Counted from the first letter of the stretch, positions 15,004-24,769 are shown. The stretch: 64,000 bases of DNA from Candidatus Nitrosopumilus limneticus (GCA_022117465.1 JAHCGZ010000002.1:186001-250000), one strand, 5' to 3'. Program-made: numbers and translations. The notes: generated from the letters alone by a model not told the origin.

Positions 15004-17169
15004 ATGAAAAATAAAAATATAATCAATATGCCACCGATAATGGTGATTTCCATTTTAACAATAGTATTATGTTCACTAGTTTTAATTTTAATTCCGTCAA
15101 ATGTGTACGCTCAAGAACTAGATGTAAAAAGTGTAGGATTAGATGAGACATCATTAATTACACTTACAAATAATTCAAGTGAAGATGTTAAAACGTTTAG
15201 AATTTGGTTGCAAGAAGATTTTAATTTTAAATCATTTAAAACAGAAAAAGGATGGATTGGAGAAAAGAATCCACAAGGAGTAATAATTTTTACATCTTCA
15301 GAAAGCATCAAAATAGGGCAATCAGTAAAATTTGGAATAAAAGCAGATAAACAAAATGCAATAATTAATTGGAAAGGACTAAATCAAAACAATGAAGTTA
15401 TAGAAACAGGATTAGTAAAATCAGATAATTTATCCATAGTGACTCAAAATCAAGATATAAATGAAAAATTTGAAAATACAGGAAATACAATTCTTTCAGA
15501 TTCAAAATTTAAAGTGATTCCAGACAAACCAAATCCAGGTTCAACAATTAGACTAGTAGGAGAAAATTTCGGTGCATCCCAAAAATATAGTTTTTACATA
15601 GATGCACAAAAAATAACAGATTTTGCGACAGATAAAAATGGTGAATTTATTACAACTGGAGTAATTCCAAATCTGGAAAAGGAACAAAGAGTAGATTTCA
15701 AAATTATAGGGTATGATCAAGCAGAAACAAAAATTAGCATAAAATTAGGAAGTGGGGATAATAGAATTTCAGAAACAGAAGATATCAAACTAACAATGGA
15801 AGAAATTGATAATTCTATTAAAAGAGGTGATATTTTAGATATTAAAGGCAAGGGAACAGCAGGTAAATCAGTAATAGTAAAAATTGTGAATTCAGAAAAA
15901 AATACAATCATCACTAAAACAACACAAGTAGATTCTAGCGGAAATTGGGAATTATTAGATTCAATAACCATACCACTTGATGCAGTATTAGGCGAATACA
16001 GCATATTACTTGAAGATGGAAACTATAATGTTTTAAAAAAAATTGTTGTGATTACAAATAAAATAATTTTTATTAATCCAACAAAATTAATGTTTGAACC
16101 AGGTGAATTAATGAAATTTAATGGTACTGCAATACCCAACTCTTCATTAGAATTAATTCTAGAAGATAATTTAGGAAATGAAAAAATTTCAGATATTATT
16201 CAAGTTCAGAGCTCTGGGTTTATAGAATTTGAATATCAAAGTATACAAAATGATGACAATGAAGGAACATGGAAATTAATTGCAATTCAAAACGGAATTA
16301 AGGAATTCATATACGTTGGACACGGTCAATTGCCTGCCACACCACTAAATATGTCATTTGATAAAAAAAATTATCAAAAAACAGAATATGCAATAATTGA
16401 AGTAATTGGAAATCCACTAGATAAACTAACGTTGATAATTATTACACCATCAGGAGCTGTCAAAGACGAATCTACAATAATTGAATTAAATAATGGTGGT
16501 CGAGGTAGTCATAAATTGGATTTGTCAAGCTATTCTTCAGGAATTTATACAGCAGTAATGAAAAAAAATAATTTACAAAGTAATGAAAGATTCACAGTAG
16601 GATTACAAATCGGGTCTGGACAAATAGATGCTAAAATAACAAAAGATCAATACACTTTTGGAGAACATATATTATTAATTGGTAAATCAAATCCAAATAT
16701 GTTAATGACTGGAAAATTAATTGATCCTGATGGAATTGAAATTAAAAAAATTGAGATAATATCTGATATGGAAGGAATGTTTAAAGAAGAAAAATTCAAA
16801 ATTCCTACTAATGGTAAACCAGGCTCATGGAAAATTGAGATTACAAGTGGTTCAAGCTTGAATAAAGTGAAATTTGAAGTAGTCTCTATAAGTCAAGACG
16901 GAATAAGTATCAAAGCAGTTAAAGAAAAAGGAAAACCAGGATATCAACCAAATGTAAAAATTTCAATTATTTCGTCCCAAAAAGTTCCAATGTTTATAGA
17001 GATAATTAATGAACAAAATGAATTAGTAGAGAAAATGAAGTGTAACACAACAAAAGAATTCAAATGTGAAACATTTTGGTCAATTTCTAAAGATACCTTA
17101 CCTGGAATGTATACAATTAAAGTATATGATCCTACTAATTCATCACAAATAGCATTTTTACTAGAATAA
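15004..17169 (+). CDS. Large exported protein with Ig-like repeats
   Basis: A 721-residue protein with a signal peptide (hydrophobic core MVISILTIVLCSLVLILI, cleavage near NVYAQE) and no C-terminal membrane segment. The body is beta-rich with several Ig-like modules, marked by PDKPNPGSTIRLVGENFG, FEPGELMKFNGTA, KKNYQKTEYAIIEVIG and YTFGEHILLIG, each about 90-100 residues apart. This is the layout of thaumarchaeal surface or biofilm-type proteins. It begins 2 bases after the ATPase stop and has no separate promoter that I can see, so both are probably on one transcript. The function is unknown. Confidence 0.65.
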   Translation: MKNKNIINMPPIMVISILTIVLCSLVLILIPSNVYAQELDVKSVGLDETSLITLTNNSSEDVKTFRIWLQEDFNFKSFKTEKGWIGEKNPQGVIIFTSSESIKIGQSVKFGIKADKQNAIINWKGLNQNNEVIETGLVKSDNLSIVTQNQDINEKFENTGNTILSDSKFKVIPDKPNPGSTIRLVGENFGASQKYSFYIDAQKITDFATDKNGEFITTGVIPNLEKEQRVDFKIIGYDQAETKISIKLGSGDNRISETEDIKLTMEEIDNSIKRGDILDIKGKGTAGKSVIVKIVNSEKNTIITKTTQVDSSGNWELLDSITIPLDAVLGEYSILLEDGNYNVLKKIVVITNKIIFINPTKLMFEPGELMKFNGTAIPNSSLELILEDNLGNEKISDIIQVQSSGFIEFEYQSIQNDDNEGTWKLIAIQNGIKEFIYVGHGQLPATPLNMSFDKKNYQKTEYAIIEVIGNPLDKLTLIIITPSGAVKDESTIIELNNGGRGSHKLDLSSYSSGIYTAVMKKNNLQSNERFTVGLQIGSGQIDAKITKDQYTFGEHILLIGKSNPNMLMTGKLIDPDGIEIKKIEIISDMEGMFKEEKFKIPTNGKPGSWKIEITSGSSLNKVKFEVVSISQDGISIKAVKEKGKPGYQPNVKISIISSQKVPMFIEIINEQNELVEKMKCNTTKEFKCETFWSISKDTLPGMYTIKVYDPTNSSQIAFLLE

Positions 17170-17180
17170 AATTAAAACAA

Positions 17181-17190
17181 TTTTATTTTA
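17181..17190 (+). promoter_or_regulatory. Box A promoter of apt-mtnP
   Basis: TTTTATTTTA centred about 24-26 bases before the ATG at 17209. It supports that start over the GTG at 17191 and the ATG at 17200. Confidence 0.45.
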
Positions 17191-17208
17191 GTGAATTTAA
17201 TGACAAAC

Positions 17209-17721
17209 ATGAATTTAAAAGATAAAATAACAGAATATCCAGATTTTCCAAAAAAAGGAATATTATTTAGAGATTTTAGCCCAATCTTAAAAGACCCATC
17301 ATCATTATCATATATTTCAGATGAATTCTCAAAACATTTTCATCCTAAAGATGTAGATGTCTTTGCAGGAATTGAATCAAGAGGATTTCTTCTTGCAACA
17401 ATTTTGGCATTAAAGTACAATAAAGGAATCATAATGATTAGAAAAGCAGGAAAACTACCTGGAAAAACTGTAAAATTATCATATACAATTGAATATGGAA
17501 AAGATACTATAGAAATACAAAAGGATGTAATTAAAAAAGGTCAAAAAGTAGTAATTTGTGATGATTTACTAGCAACTGGAGGAACTGCAAAAGCTTCGGC
17601 TAAATTAATTGAAAAAGTTGGTGGTGAAATTTCAGGATTTGCATTCATAATCGAATTAACAGATTTGAATGGCATAAAAGGAATAAGTAAATACAATTGT
17701 AAATCACTGGTGAAATATTAA
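17209..17721 (+). CDS. apt: Adenine phosphoribosyltransferase
   Basis: A 170-residue type I phosphoribosyltransferase converting adenine and PRPP to AMP. It has the family N-terminus [20 protein letters not shown], the IESRGFLLA loop, the RKAGKLPG segment and the PRPP-binding [16 protein letters not shown]. The start is set by the promoter spacing and by where family similarity begins. Its stop overlaps the mtnP start (TAATG). With MtnP it forms a two-step salvage route from methylthioadenosine to AMP. Confidence 0.92.
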   Translation: MNLKDKITEYPDFPKKGILFRDFSPILKDPSSLSYISDEFSKHFHPKDVDVFAGIESRGFLLATILALKYNKGIIMIRKAGKLPGKTVKLSYTIEYGKDTIEIQKDVIKKGQKVVICDDLLATGGTAKASAKLIEKVGGEISGFAFIIELTDLNGIKGISKYNCKSLVKY

Positions 17722-18512
17722 TGGAAAAAGATGTAGAGATTGGAATTTTTGGGGGAACTGGAATTTATGATTCAGGATTACTTGAAAATTCACAAGAAAT
17801 TGATATAGACACACCATATGGAAAACCATCAGACACCATAACTGTAGGAATTTTTAAAGGAAGAAAAATTGCATTTCTTCCAAGACATGGCAAAAAACAC
17901 ACAATACCACCACATATGATTAATTTTAAAGCAAATATCTGGGCATTTAAAGAATTAGGAGTTACAAGAATTATTGCACCATCAGCAGTTGGAAGTTTAA
18001 AACAAGAATTAAAACCAGGTCATTTTGTATTACCGACACAATTTTTAGATTTTACAAAATCAAGAGATGGATCATTTTCTAAAAACGGAAGAGTAATTCA
18101 TATTTCTGTAGCAGACCCATTTTGTCCTGAATTACAATCATCAATTCTTAAAGTGACAGATGAGCAAAATATTGGAATTCATAAAGACTGTACCTATGTG
18201 TGTATTGAAGGTCCACGATTCTCAACTAGAGCAGAATCAAAATTCTATAGAACAACTGGTGCAGATATTATTGGAATGACACTTGTACCAGAATGTCAAC
18301 TAGCAAGAGAAGCTCAAATGTGTTATGCATCAATTTCAACAGTTACAGATTATGATGTATGGGCAGATAAACCAGTTACAGCAAAAGAAGTGTTAGAAAC
18401 ACTTTCAAAAAATGTAGATACTACAAAGAAAATTTTAACAGAATTAATTGATAAAATTCCTAAAACTAGATCTTGTGCTTGTGCTAAAGCATTAGAAGAA
18501 GCAGAATTTTAG
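17721..18512 (+). CDS. mtnP: S-methyl-5-prime-thioadenosine phosphorylase
   Basis: A 263-residue phosphorylase that splits methylthioadenosine into adenine and methylthioribose 1-phosphate. It shows [15 protein letters not shown], the [22 protein letters not shown] signature, a phosphate site around APSAVGSL, and [17 protein letters not shown]. It ends with the CXC-type cysteines (RSCACAKAL) seen in thermostable archaeal enzymes. It is translationally coupled to apt by a 1-base overlap. Purine nucleoside phosphorylase is the alternative, but the PRHG motif favours MTAP. Confidence 0.9.
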   Translation: MEKDVEIGIFGGTGIYDSGLLENSQEIDIDTPYGKPSDTITVGIFKGRKIAFLPRHGKKHTIPPHMINFKANIWAFKELGVTRIIAPSAVGSLKQELKPGHFVLPTQFLDFTKSRDGSFSKNGRVIHISVADPFCPELQSSILKVTDEQNIGIHKDCTYVCIEGPRFSTRAESKFYRTTGADIIGMTLVPECQLAREAQMCYASISTVTDYDVWADKPVTAKEVLETLSKNVDTTKKILTELIDKIPKTRSCACAKALEEAEF

Positions 18513-18793
18513 TCATCCACAAAAGACTCTCTTTTGAGTCCTTCTGGAAGAGTAAGATCCCCTTGAAGTAAATTTTGTTGAAGAGTCATAATTACTTCCT
18601 CAACATTATAACCTAATTTTTCTAATTCAATTTCAGTAATTTTAGAAAGTTTTGCACCAACGTTTTGTCCACCAATTCTACCAAACGCAATTGCAGTAAA
18701 ATGAAATTCTTGCATGTTTAAAGTAAAAATACCATTAATCTTTGCAGCCATCTGGCTTCCATGAATATTATTAATGTGAACTTTAAGATCCAT
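18509..18793 (-). CDS. Protein of unknown function, 94 residues
   Basis: I do not recognise a family. The sequence looks like a compact alpha/beta domain ([23 protein letters not shown]), with a helical C-terminal half rich in Glu and Leu. It has no cysteines, signal or membrane segment. It ends 4 bases into the convergent mtnP stop and follows the zinc-finger-like gene at 18802 by 8 bases, so these two are probably an operon. Confidence 0.5.
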   Translation of the reverse strand: MDLKVHINNIHGSQMAAKINGIFTLNMQEFHFTAIAFGRIGGQNVGAKLSKITEIELEKLGYNVEEVIMTLQQNLLQGDLTLPEGLKRESFVDD

Positions 18794-18801
18794 AAGTAAT
18801 T

Positions 18802-19194
18802 CTAAATCTCGATAGCTTTGTTAACATTGTCTTCAATCAAAAAGCTCCAATGTTGATCATCTTCAACTTTAAAATTTACAATTTTTAATGAAAGTACTTT
18901 TTCATTTAGTGTTTCATGCTTGATTGTACCATTTTCTTTTAATTTTACTAGTTTCCATTTGTCTTTTCCTTTTTGGAGTTTACTGACAATTACTGCCCAT
19001 TTTTCATCAACTTCGATTTTTGGCATTCCTACAATATCAGTGATAGATTCTATTCCTAGCTGCTTTTCCTCACAAAATTTTTTTTTGCAAACACCACATC
19101 TCCATACATCAACAGACCCAATAGTTCGTTCACTAACATTGATGTTTATCACACCAAAATAGACTGGCTGGTGTTTACAAATTTCAGTATTCAT
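18802..19194 (-). CDS. Protein of unknown function with a possible zinc site
   Basis: A 130-residue protein starting MNTEICKHQPVYFG. C6 and H8 together with CGVCKKKFC form a possible zinc-binding set in the first third; the remainder is beta-rich and charged. No family recognised. The ATG at 19194 is preferred over a TTG two codons upstream, without strong evidence. It precedes the 94-residue gene on the same strand. Confidence 0.5.
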   Translation of the reverse strand: MNTEICKHQPVYFGVININVSERTIGSVDVWRCGVCKKKFCEEKQLGIESITDIVGMPKIEVDEKWAVIVSKLQKGKDKWKLVKLKENGTIKHETLNEKVLSLKIVNFKVEDDQHWSFLIEDNVNKAIEI

Positions 19195-19222
19195 ACTCAA
19201 CGTTGTTCACAAATAATTAGCA

Positions 19223-19576
19223 TTATTTAGTTCTTGCATCATTATAGGGTTGTTCTAAAATTACTCCTATATTATCAACAATTTTGTTTCGTTTAAATTC
19301 AATTTGTTCTCGTTCACACATTTTTCTATACATGTTAACTGCAGTAAATCGTGGATGCATTGCTTCAAATTCAGTTTCAGATATATCAATAAAAGCACCA
19401 AGTGACATTAATTCAGTGGCAGTTTTTTGAGCATTTTCAGATGTAATTTTTAATTTATCAGCAATTTGAATTGATGACATTTTTCCATACCAAGTTACTA
19501 ATAAGAAAATTTTGGCTTGAATTGAAGATAATTTAATTTCTGAAATTAAATCGTTTTCCAGTTTTGACGAATCCAT
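19223..19576 (-). CDS. Winged-helix transcriptional regulator, TrmB-like
   Basis: A 117-residue protein with a winged helix near residues 15-65 (LSSIQAKIFLLVTWYGKMSS, IQIADKLKITSENAQKTATELMSLGAFIDIS), the pattern of TrmB and MarR-type regulators, and a short helical C-terminus that lacks a sugar-binding domain. DNA binding is likely and the target is unknown. A TTTTATG box lies about 28 bases before the ATG. Confidence 0.6.
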   Translation of the reverse strand: MDSSKLENDLISEIKLSSIQAKIFLLVTWYGKMSSIQIADKLKITSENAQKTATELMSLGAFIDISETEFEAMHPRFTAVNMYRKMCEREQIEFKRNKIVDNIGVILEQPYNDARTK

Positions 19577-19622
19577 AGTTTTTTAATGAAATTAAGAAGT
19601 ACATAAAACATGAGTAAATAGA

Positions 19623-19856
19623 TTATTTTTTAATCAATATTTTTTTTGAAATTTTCAAACTAAATCCCATTGCAATAAAATGTACAATTCCGCCTAGTAT
19701 TGCAGCAATTATCAGATTATCAAGAATAACCCAAGTAATTAAAAAAGCAATAATCGATGGAACCGTAAGAATTGCAGCGATAATAGTTCCCTTAAAAGCA
19801 ATTTCACTAAACTTTAGTTTGGATTTCGTTAAATCAGACAACAGACTAATTTTCAA
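19623..19856 (-). CDS. Small membrane protein, 77 residues
   Basis: Two hydrophobic helices (FKGTIIAAILTVPSIIAFLI and the stretch LIIAAILGGIVHFIAMGFSL) with a basic C-terminus ISKKILIKK. No family recognised. The start is a TTG at 19856 and is uncertain. It is divergent from the ACD-like membrane protein gene. Confidence 0.45.
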   Translation of the reverse strand: MKISLLSDLTKSKLKFSEIAFKGTIIAAILTVPSIIAFLITWVILDNLIIAAILGGIVHFIAMGFSLKISKKILIKK

Positions 19857-19881
19857 AAGTGGTAATAAAAATCAAAGATAC

Positions 19882-19888
19882 TTTATAT
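19882..19888 (+). promoter_or_regulatory. Box A that moves the start of the 19904 gene downstream
   Basis: TTTATAT lies inside the longest possible reading frame (which opens at a GTG at 19859). Spacing of 19-28 bases to ATG 19904 or TTG 19913 implies that translation begins at one of those. Confidence 0.4.
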
Positions 19889-19903
19889 TTAGTGGACTTG
19901 GAT

Positions 19904-20374
19904 ATGAGTTGCTTGTCAAGTTACAAAAAGACGTATTCAAATGAACAGTCATTAAATTTTGTAATTCCCATAATGGTAATTTTATTTTTAGGAATAATTT
20001 ACATGATGACTCAAAGAGCAGATTCAGGCTATGTTAGTTTTATTTTAATTGGTTTAGCAGCAATTACAATGATCTATTGGGTAAGAGTAATTAAAAAAAT
20101 GGCAATTGAACAAAAGCCTGTAACGTTTAATCAAGGAAGAGAGCAAGAAACAAAGAATTGGTTATACGATTTAATCAAAAACGAAGGTGAATTTGTTTTT
20201 GTAGCAGAAGTACCAGGCCCTGAAGATAAAATTACAGTAAGATTAGTTGATGGAATGTTATTTGTTCGTGGTACAGGAGGGTTTTCAAAAGAAGTGCCAA
20301 TTGAAGGAGCAAATCAAATGCAGATATTTGATTTCAAATATAGAAATGGCGTACTAACATTAAGAATAAAATAA
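19904..20374 (+). CDS. Membrane protein with a C-terminal Hsp20/CS-like domain
   Basis: About 156 residues. Two membrane helices near the N-terminus (NFVIPIMVILFLGIIYMM and SFILIGLAAITMIYWV) are followed by a cytoplasmic linker and a domain reading FVFVAEVPGPEDKITVRLVD, MLFVRGTGGFSKEVPIE and FKYRNGVLTLRIK. That pattern is the alpha-crystallin/CS fold of small heat-shock proteins, including the closing GVLTLRI strand. A membrane-tethered small chaperone or adaptor is the likely role, though this is an inference. ATG 19904 or TTG 19913 are the two plausible starts. Confidence 0.6.
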   Translation: MSCLSSYKKTYSNEQSLNFVIPIMVILFLGIIYMMTQRADSGYVSFILIGLAAITMIYWVRVIKKMAIEQKPVTFNQGREQETKNWLYDLIKNEGEFVFVAEVPGPEDKITVRLVDGMLFVRGTGGFSKEVPIEGANQMQIFDFKYRNGVLTLRIK

Positions 20375-21499
20375 CTAAAGACTTTTTGCTAACTCTAATT
20401 TTTGTGGTAAATATTTGTCAGTGATATTTGTAAGACCATATTTTGAAAATGCTTCGAGTTCAGCCTTTCTTTTTATTCTCAAAAACACATCAAGTTCCTT
20501 TTTCCAAATACCATCTTGATATCGAGGATCCTTTTGTAGATCATAACATCTCTTAATATCAGCTTCTGTCATCGGTATTGTAGGTAACTTGTATTTTTCA
20601 ATATCAGTAGCCCATACTCCAACCCACTTTGCATCCGGTACTGTTAATTCTCTAAGATGTGCAGCATTAGCTGAACCAGATTTAATTACCATCGCAATAT
20701 GCTCTCCATACACATCACCATCAGTTAAACAAATGACAGGTAATTTCATTTCATCGTGAAGTCTTTTCAACAAAGTTCGAGTGGAACGTGGTGCTTGTCC
20801 TCCGGTATTAATGATAATTGATTTAAATTTTTTATCAACTTGTTCTTCAACAAATCTTGTAAAAAGACCGCCTTTCTCAATTGCAATTACAATTTCAGCA
20901 CTTGTATCAACTAATTCAGCAGTAGTTAAACTTGGACCAATAGAATAACCATCAGGATGATTAGCCAAATTCATTGTTTTTCCTTCATAACCAGGAATTG
21001 TATATTCAATATTCAAGTCTCCAAAAATAGAACTTCTTTCTTCAGGAAAAATATGAAAATCTTCTCGAGCTCTGGAAGTGACAGCCTCTAAATCAACAAT
21101 AATGTTATCAGATTCAGATTGATCCTCAAATTCTACTGCAAAAGCCTGAGAGGAATAATAAATATCTCTCAAAGTAGATGACTTTCTTTCATTGGTTAAT
21201 CTATTTGCAAAAAATGCCAACCATATTAGTTGTGTAAATGATCTCAATTGTGAAGAATTTCTAGAACTTCTCAAAGCAGCATTATTACCTAAAATGTATT
21301 GCCGAAGTTTTTTATCATATACAATATTACTTACAGACCTACTAGGAATTGAAAATTTTGGAAATTGACCATTGTCTAAATCGTCATATATTTTTGCACC
21401 ATGACTTTGGAGCATTTCAAGAATAGTTTTTTGTTTATCATCTGCCTTTTTACTTCGTGCCTTAATTTTACTATCTTGTTCTTTTTTAGATGGTTTCAA
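20375..21499 (-). CDS. top6A: DNA topoisomerase VI subunit A
   Basis: A 374-residue Spo11-like subunit that cuts both DNA strands through a tyrosine. The winged-helix part carries the active-site tyrosine in STLRDIYYSSQAF, and the TOPRIM domain carries Glu in VIAIEKGGLF and the DxD in CLTDGDVYGEHI. It overlaps top6B by 14 bases and is last in the rio1-KH-top6B-top6A set. Length matches archaeal Top6A. Confidence 0.95.
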   Translation of the reverse strand: MKPSKKEQDSKIKARSKKADDKQKTILEMLQSHGAKIYDDLDNGQFPKFSIPSRSVSNIVYDKKLRQYILGNNAALRSSRNSSQLRSFTQLIWLAFFANRLTNERKSSTLRDIYYSSQAFAVEFEDQSESDNIIVDLEAVTSRAREDFHIFPEERSSIFGDLNIEYTIPGYEGKTMNLANHPDGYSIGPSLTTAELVDTSAEIVIAIEKGGLFTRFVEEQVDKKFKSIIINTGGQAPRSTRTLLKRLHDEMKLPVICLTDGDVYGEHIAMVIKSGSANAAHLRELTVPDAKWVGVWATDIEKYKLPTIPMTEADIKRCYDLQKDPRYQDGIWKKELDVFLRIKRKAELEAFSKYGLTNITDKYLPQKLELAKSL

Positions 21500-23360
21500 T
21501 TATATTCTCCTCATCTTCTACTTTTTTAATTTCAGATGCAATTTCAGTTTCTAACATTTTCTTATAATTAGGTTGTTTTTTATTTCCAGATAGTTCTGTA
21601 CAAAATTCTGCAATCATTGGAATATATTTTGCATAAAGATTAGCTCTTTTTTTTGCCATTTCAGATTGCCCTCGTTTAGACATAAAGGAAGAAAGTTTTC
21701 TTGATAAAAATTGTAATGCCAGTCTTAATTCACGTTCTATTTCTTGTCTATCAGCAACATTTTCTTTTCCTGCTGTTTTGTATGGAATTCGAGTTGAACA
21801 AATGTGAGAAACAATAATGAATGGAGGTTCGCCTTTCACTTTGTATCTTCCCCAATCAGTCTCATTTACAACTTTAAGAACAACATCACTACCTTCATCA
21901 TAGAGCAGTGGAATTCGGTTAGCATATCGATAGACATGTGGTCCACCTGATTTTATGTCTCCACCATATGCTATTCCCATCTCAATAATGAAAGGAAATC
22001 CAGAGTAGGCAGAAGCTGGTCGTTGAACTACAGCAACAAAATCAGGATTAAAAAATTTCTTGATTCCTTTTTCAAGAGGTTCTGCTCCCAATGGTGCGAG
22101 GCAACTTGAATCAGGAGCCATAAAATCTTCAAATTTTTGAAGAGAATCACTGAGTTGAACTAATTCTTGATTTGTTAAAGTTCCCATTCTCCTTTCAGGC
22201 TTAAATTTAGCAAATTCTGCAAATTTGACTGCAGTGCTAGGTCCTATACGCTGAAATCTTTTTGTTAAAAATGTAGTAAGTGGTTCTCCTTGAACAGTAT
22301 TTGTCAGTTGCTTGTAATACATACTTTCAGGATCCATGTCAACAGATTTTGATTGTGAGTCACCAAAATCCCAATAAAATAATTTTTTGTTTGATACATC
22401 AATATCTTCAATTTTAATTTTATTAAGTTTCTCAAAATCCATTTTTAAAAATGACATTAAAGATACAACTACTCTAACTTGTCGAGGAAGATTTTTCCAT
22501 TTGCTTTTTGCTTTTTCCATAATCGAAGTAAAACTTAGTTTTTTGACAGATAATCCCAAATCTTTTCTAACTTTTTCAATCATTGCATCATCAATTATTG
22601 GAATTTCAAATTGAGATTCAACAATCATTCTTCTTATACGTTCAACATCAATTCCATGTGGATGTGGACGAATGATTGTAGGAGGTGGAGGAATTTCTTT
22701 TACAAATCTAGTATGAGTAAATTTTTCATCTTTAGGATCATCAAAAGTTAATGAAGCATAAGGAGTAATTAATGAAGTTTCATAAACATAATCACGAATT
22801 TTACCACCTGCTTTTGAATAGTCACCTTCTAAACAAATACTTACAGAAAGTCCGGTTTTTGTAACTTCTTTAGTAGTGTGTTTTACAATTATGGGTTTAT
22901 TTTTTTGAATATCCAATAATATTTCAAATTGATTTTGAATTTTTCCATCAGAAGAACTTTTTACAGTTACAGGTTGATTAGTTGTAATTTGTCCATACAA
23001 AATAGCCATTGTTGCACCCAATCCAAACATTCCTCTTGCTTGCTTGAGTCCAAACTTAGAACCATAAAGTACAGTTCCAAAAGCAAGTGGAATATGCTCT
23101 GCATCAATTCCAGGTCCGTTATCTTTTACAGTTAAAATGTAAGGTTTAGGATCTGGTTTATCAGGGTCAACTGCCTTTATTGTGAGATAAACATCGGGTA
23201 GAATTCCTTTTTGGTCACATGCATCTAGCGCATTTTCAACAAATTCACGAACAGCAGTGTATAATGAACGAGTTGGATTACTAAATCCAGCTAAATCACG
23301 ATTACTATAGAAAAACTCACTAGGAGAAATTTGATTAAATTTTTCTTCAATAGAAGCCAT
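21486..23360 (-). CDS. top6B: DNA topoisomerase VI subunit B
   Basis: A 624-residue GHKL ATPase that opens and closes the topoisomerase VI gate. The Bergerat fold is clear: EFVENALDACD, the VKDNGPGID loop and RGMFGLGATMAI in the first 120 residues, then an H2TH-like segment and the transducer domain (PYASLTFDDPK, HICSTRIPYKTAGKENVAD). It overlaps the KH-protein gene by 14 bases and top6A by 14 bases, which indicates coupled translation and matched subunit levels. Confidence 0.95.
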   Translation of the reverse strand: MASIEEKFNQISPSEFFYSNRDLAGFSNPTRSLYTAVREFVENALDACDQKGILPDVYLTIKAVDPDKPDPKPYILTVKDNGPGIDAEHIPLAFGTVLYGSKFGLKQARGMFGLGATMAILYGQITTNQPVTVKSSSDGKIQNQFEILLDIQKNKPIIVKHTTKEVTKTGLSVSICLEGDYSKAGGKIRDYVYETSLITPYASLTFDDPKDEKFTHTRFVKEIPPPPTIIRPHPHGIDVERIRRMIVESQFEIPIIDDAMIEKVRKDLGLSVKKLSFTSIMEKAKSKWKNLPRQVRVVVSLMSFLKMDFEKLNKIKIEDIDVSNKKLFYWDFGDSQSKSVDMDPESMYYKQLTNTVQGEPLTTFLTKRFQRIGPSTAVKFAEFAKFKPERRMGTLTNQELVQLSDSLQKFEDFMAPDSSCLAPLGAEPLEKGIKKFFNPDFVAVVQRPASAYSGFPFIIEMGIAYGGDIKSGGPHVYRYANRIPLLYDEGSDVVLKVVNETDWGRYKVKGEPPFIIVSHICSTRIPYKTAGKENVADRQEIERELRLALQFLSRKLSSFMSKRGQSEMAKKRANLYAKYIPMIAEFCTELSGNKKQPNYKKMLETEIASEIKKVEDEENIIETI

Positions 23361-23919
23361 CTTGATTTTCCCACAATTGCATTTTTTCTTGTTTTGTTCT
23401 TCTGTTTGCAGCTTCTAATTTATCATAAACTGCACCATGCATACCTCCACTTGAAATTGCAGATATTGCATCAACTACTAATCTTAATTTACTTGTATCA
23501 CCAATAATTGAAACCGTTCTTCCATAAACTGAGATGTGTGTACCAGTGAGATTTTCCATATTTTTTCTTGCTCTACCTGCTTCTCCAATGATCCTCCCTT
23601 TTATCCTTTCAACATTTGCATTAGATTTTCCAGCAAATTCTCTAAGATCGATAACATGTAATGTATTTTCATCTTCCAACAAGGTCATTGCATTCTCAGG
23701 GGAAAATCCTCTTCCAATTGCACTAACAATTTCCATTGCCTTAAACGGCTGCATTTTTTCAACATTGCCAATAGATTTTATTAAAACTTCACCGTTATCA
23801 CCGTCAACATCAATTGAAACATAACAAGATTTTTCAATTAAAGATTTTACATTACCAGATTTTCCAATTAAAGCACCTATTCTATCATTAGGTATACGAA
23901 TTAATTTCTCAAAGCTCAT
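23347..23919 (-). CDS. KH-domain RNA-processing protein, Pno1/Dim2-like
   Basis: A 190-residue protein with two KH domains: the first around PNDRIGALIGKSGNVKSLIE, the second around GRIIGEAGRARKNMENLTG. Length and arrangement match the archaeal relatives of Pno1/Dim2 (and Krr1), which bind the 3-prime end of 16S rRNA during small-subunit maturation. It lies directly after rio1, which encodes another 30S maturation factor, and overlaps it by 11 bases. The archaeal RIO1-KH-TopoVI linkage is a recurring one. Confidence 0.85.
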   Translation of the reverse strand: MSFEKLIRIPNDRIGALIGKSGNVKSLIEKSCYVSIDVDGDNGEVLIKSIGNVEKMQPFKAMEIVSAIGRGFSPENAMTLLEDENTLHVIDLREFAGKSNANVERIKGRIIGEAGRARKNMENLTGTHISVYGRTVSIIGDTSKLRLVVDAISAISSGGMHGAVYDKLEAANRRTKQEKMQLWENQDGFY

Positions 23920-24694
23920 TTACAACATCCTCAAAAATGTCAACAGGATCTTCAACAATCATTCCTCTTTTCTCAAAGAATCTTGTAATGTTATTAATGT
24001 CTCTTTTAAGAAATTCTTTGGAATTTGGATGTCTAAGATCAACAGCAGAACCCATATCAAATACAACTAATCCATCATCAGTTTTAAAAATATTATATTC
24101 TGAGAAATCACCATGAACTAATTTTGCTTTATTATATAGATCCCTGATTAGAGATATTGCTTGTTCATAGTCATTTTGTTCCACATTTGAGGTTAGTAAA
24201 GACTTGCAAGGTGAACCACCAACTCCTACAAAATCCATAACAAGTACATTATTAGTTACATAAAGAGGTCTAGGTACAGGAATTCCAGCCTTATAACATT
24301 GATTAAGATTACGATGTTCTTTTTTTGCCCACAAATAGACTAAATTTTTGGTACCCTTTTTGACATGACGAAATCTAGGATCACCTACAATATACGGCTC
24401 ACGTTTTTTAAAATTAGAAGTACTAACCAAATAAATTTTTAAAGCAACATTAGAATTATCCTCAGTAACACCCCAAAAAACAAGAGATTCTTTTCCGGCA
24501 CTTACAGAACCATTGACATATGCAATTACATGATCTGTGATCATTTTGTATAGAGTCATAACTGTAGGTTTATCTAAAACTTCATTGATGACTTTGCCTT
24601 TTTTAAATCCATCATCAAGTTCATGTCTTCTAGATTTTGAAATTAATTTATTGTCAATTTTAGATTCTAATTTCCTACTAATTGTATCAGTCAA
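23909..24694 (-). CDS. rio1: RIO1-type atypical serine kinase/ATPase
   Basis: A 261-residue RIO kinase that in other organisms acts as an ATPase in late small-subunit maturation. It has the flexible P-loop VSAGKESLVFWG, the NVALKIYLVSTSNFK segment with the ATP lysine, catalytic LVHGDFSEYNIF, and metal-binding VVFDMGSAVDLRHP in place of DFG. The start is a TTG at 24694 with TTTTATC about 25 bases upstream. It heads the rio1-KH-top6BA group and lies 75 bases after DUF424. Confidence 0.92.
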   Translation of the reverse strand: MTDTISRKLESKIDNKLISKSRRHELDDGFKKGKVINEVLDKPTVMTLYKMITDHVIAYVNGSVSAGKESLVFWGVTEDNSNVALKIYLVSTSNFKKREPYIVGDPRFRHVKKGTKNLVYLWAKKEHRNLNQCYKAGIPVPRPLYVTNNVLVMDFVGVGGSPCKSLLTSNVEQNDYEQAISLIRDLYNKAKLVHGDFSEYNIFKTDDGLVVFDMGSAVDLRHPNSKEFLKRDINNITRFFEKRGMIVEDPVDIFEDVVNEL

Positions 24695-24769
24695 TAGATA
24701 TTATTTTCCACACTAGATAAAAGAGATTGCTTTTCTATTAAAACATAAGAAAAAGAAAAAGAATTCATT

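Noticed and set aside
12911-17169. Gabija-type defence operon (GajA-GajB)
   Set aside because: The first gene has a GajA-like layout, but the next gene encodes an exported Ig-like protein and no UvrD-like helicase is near.
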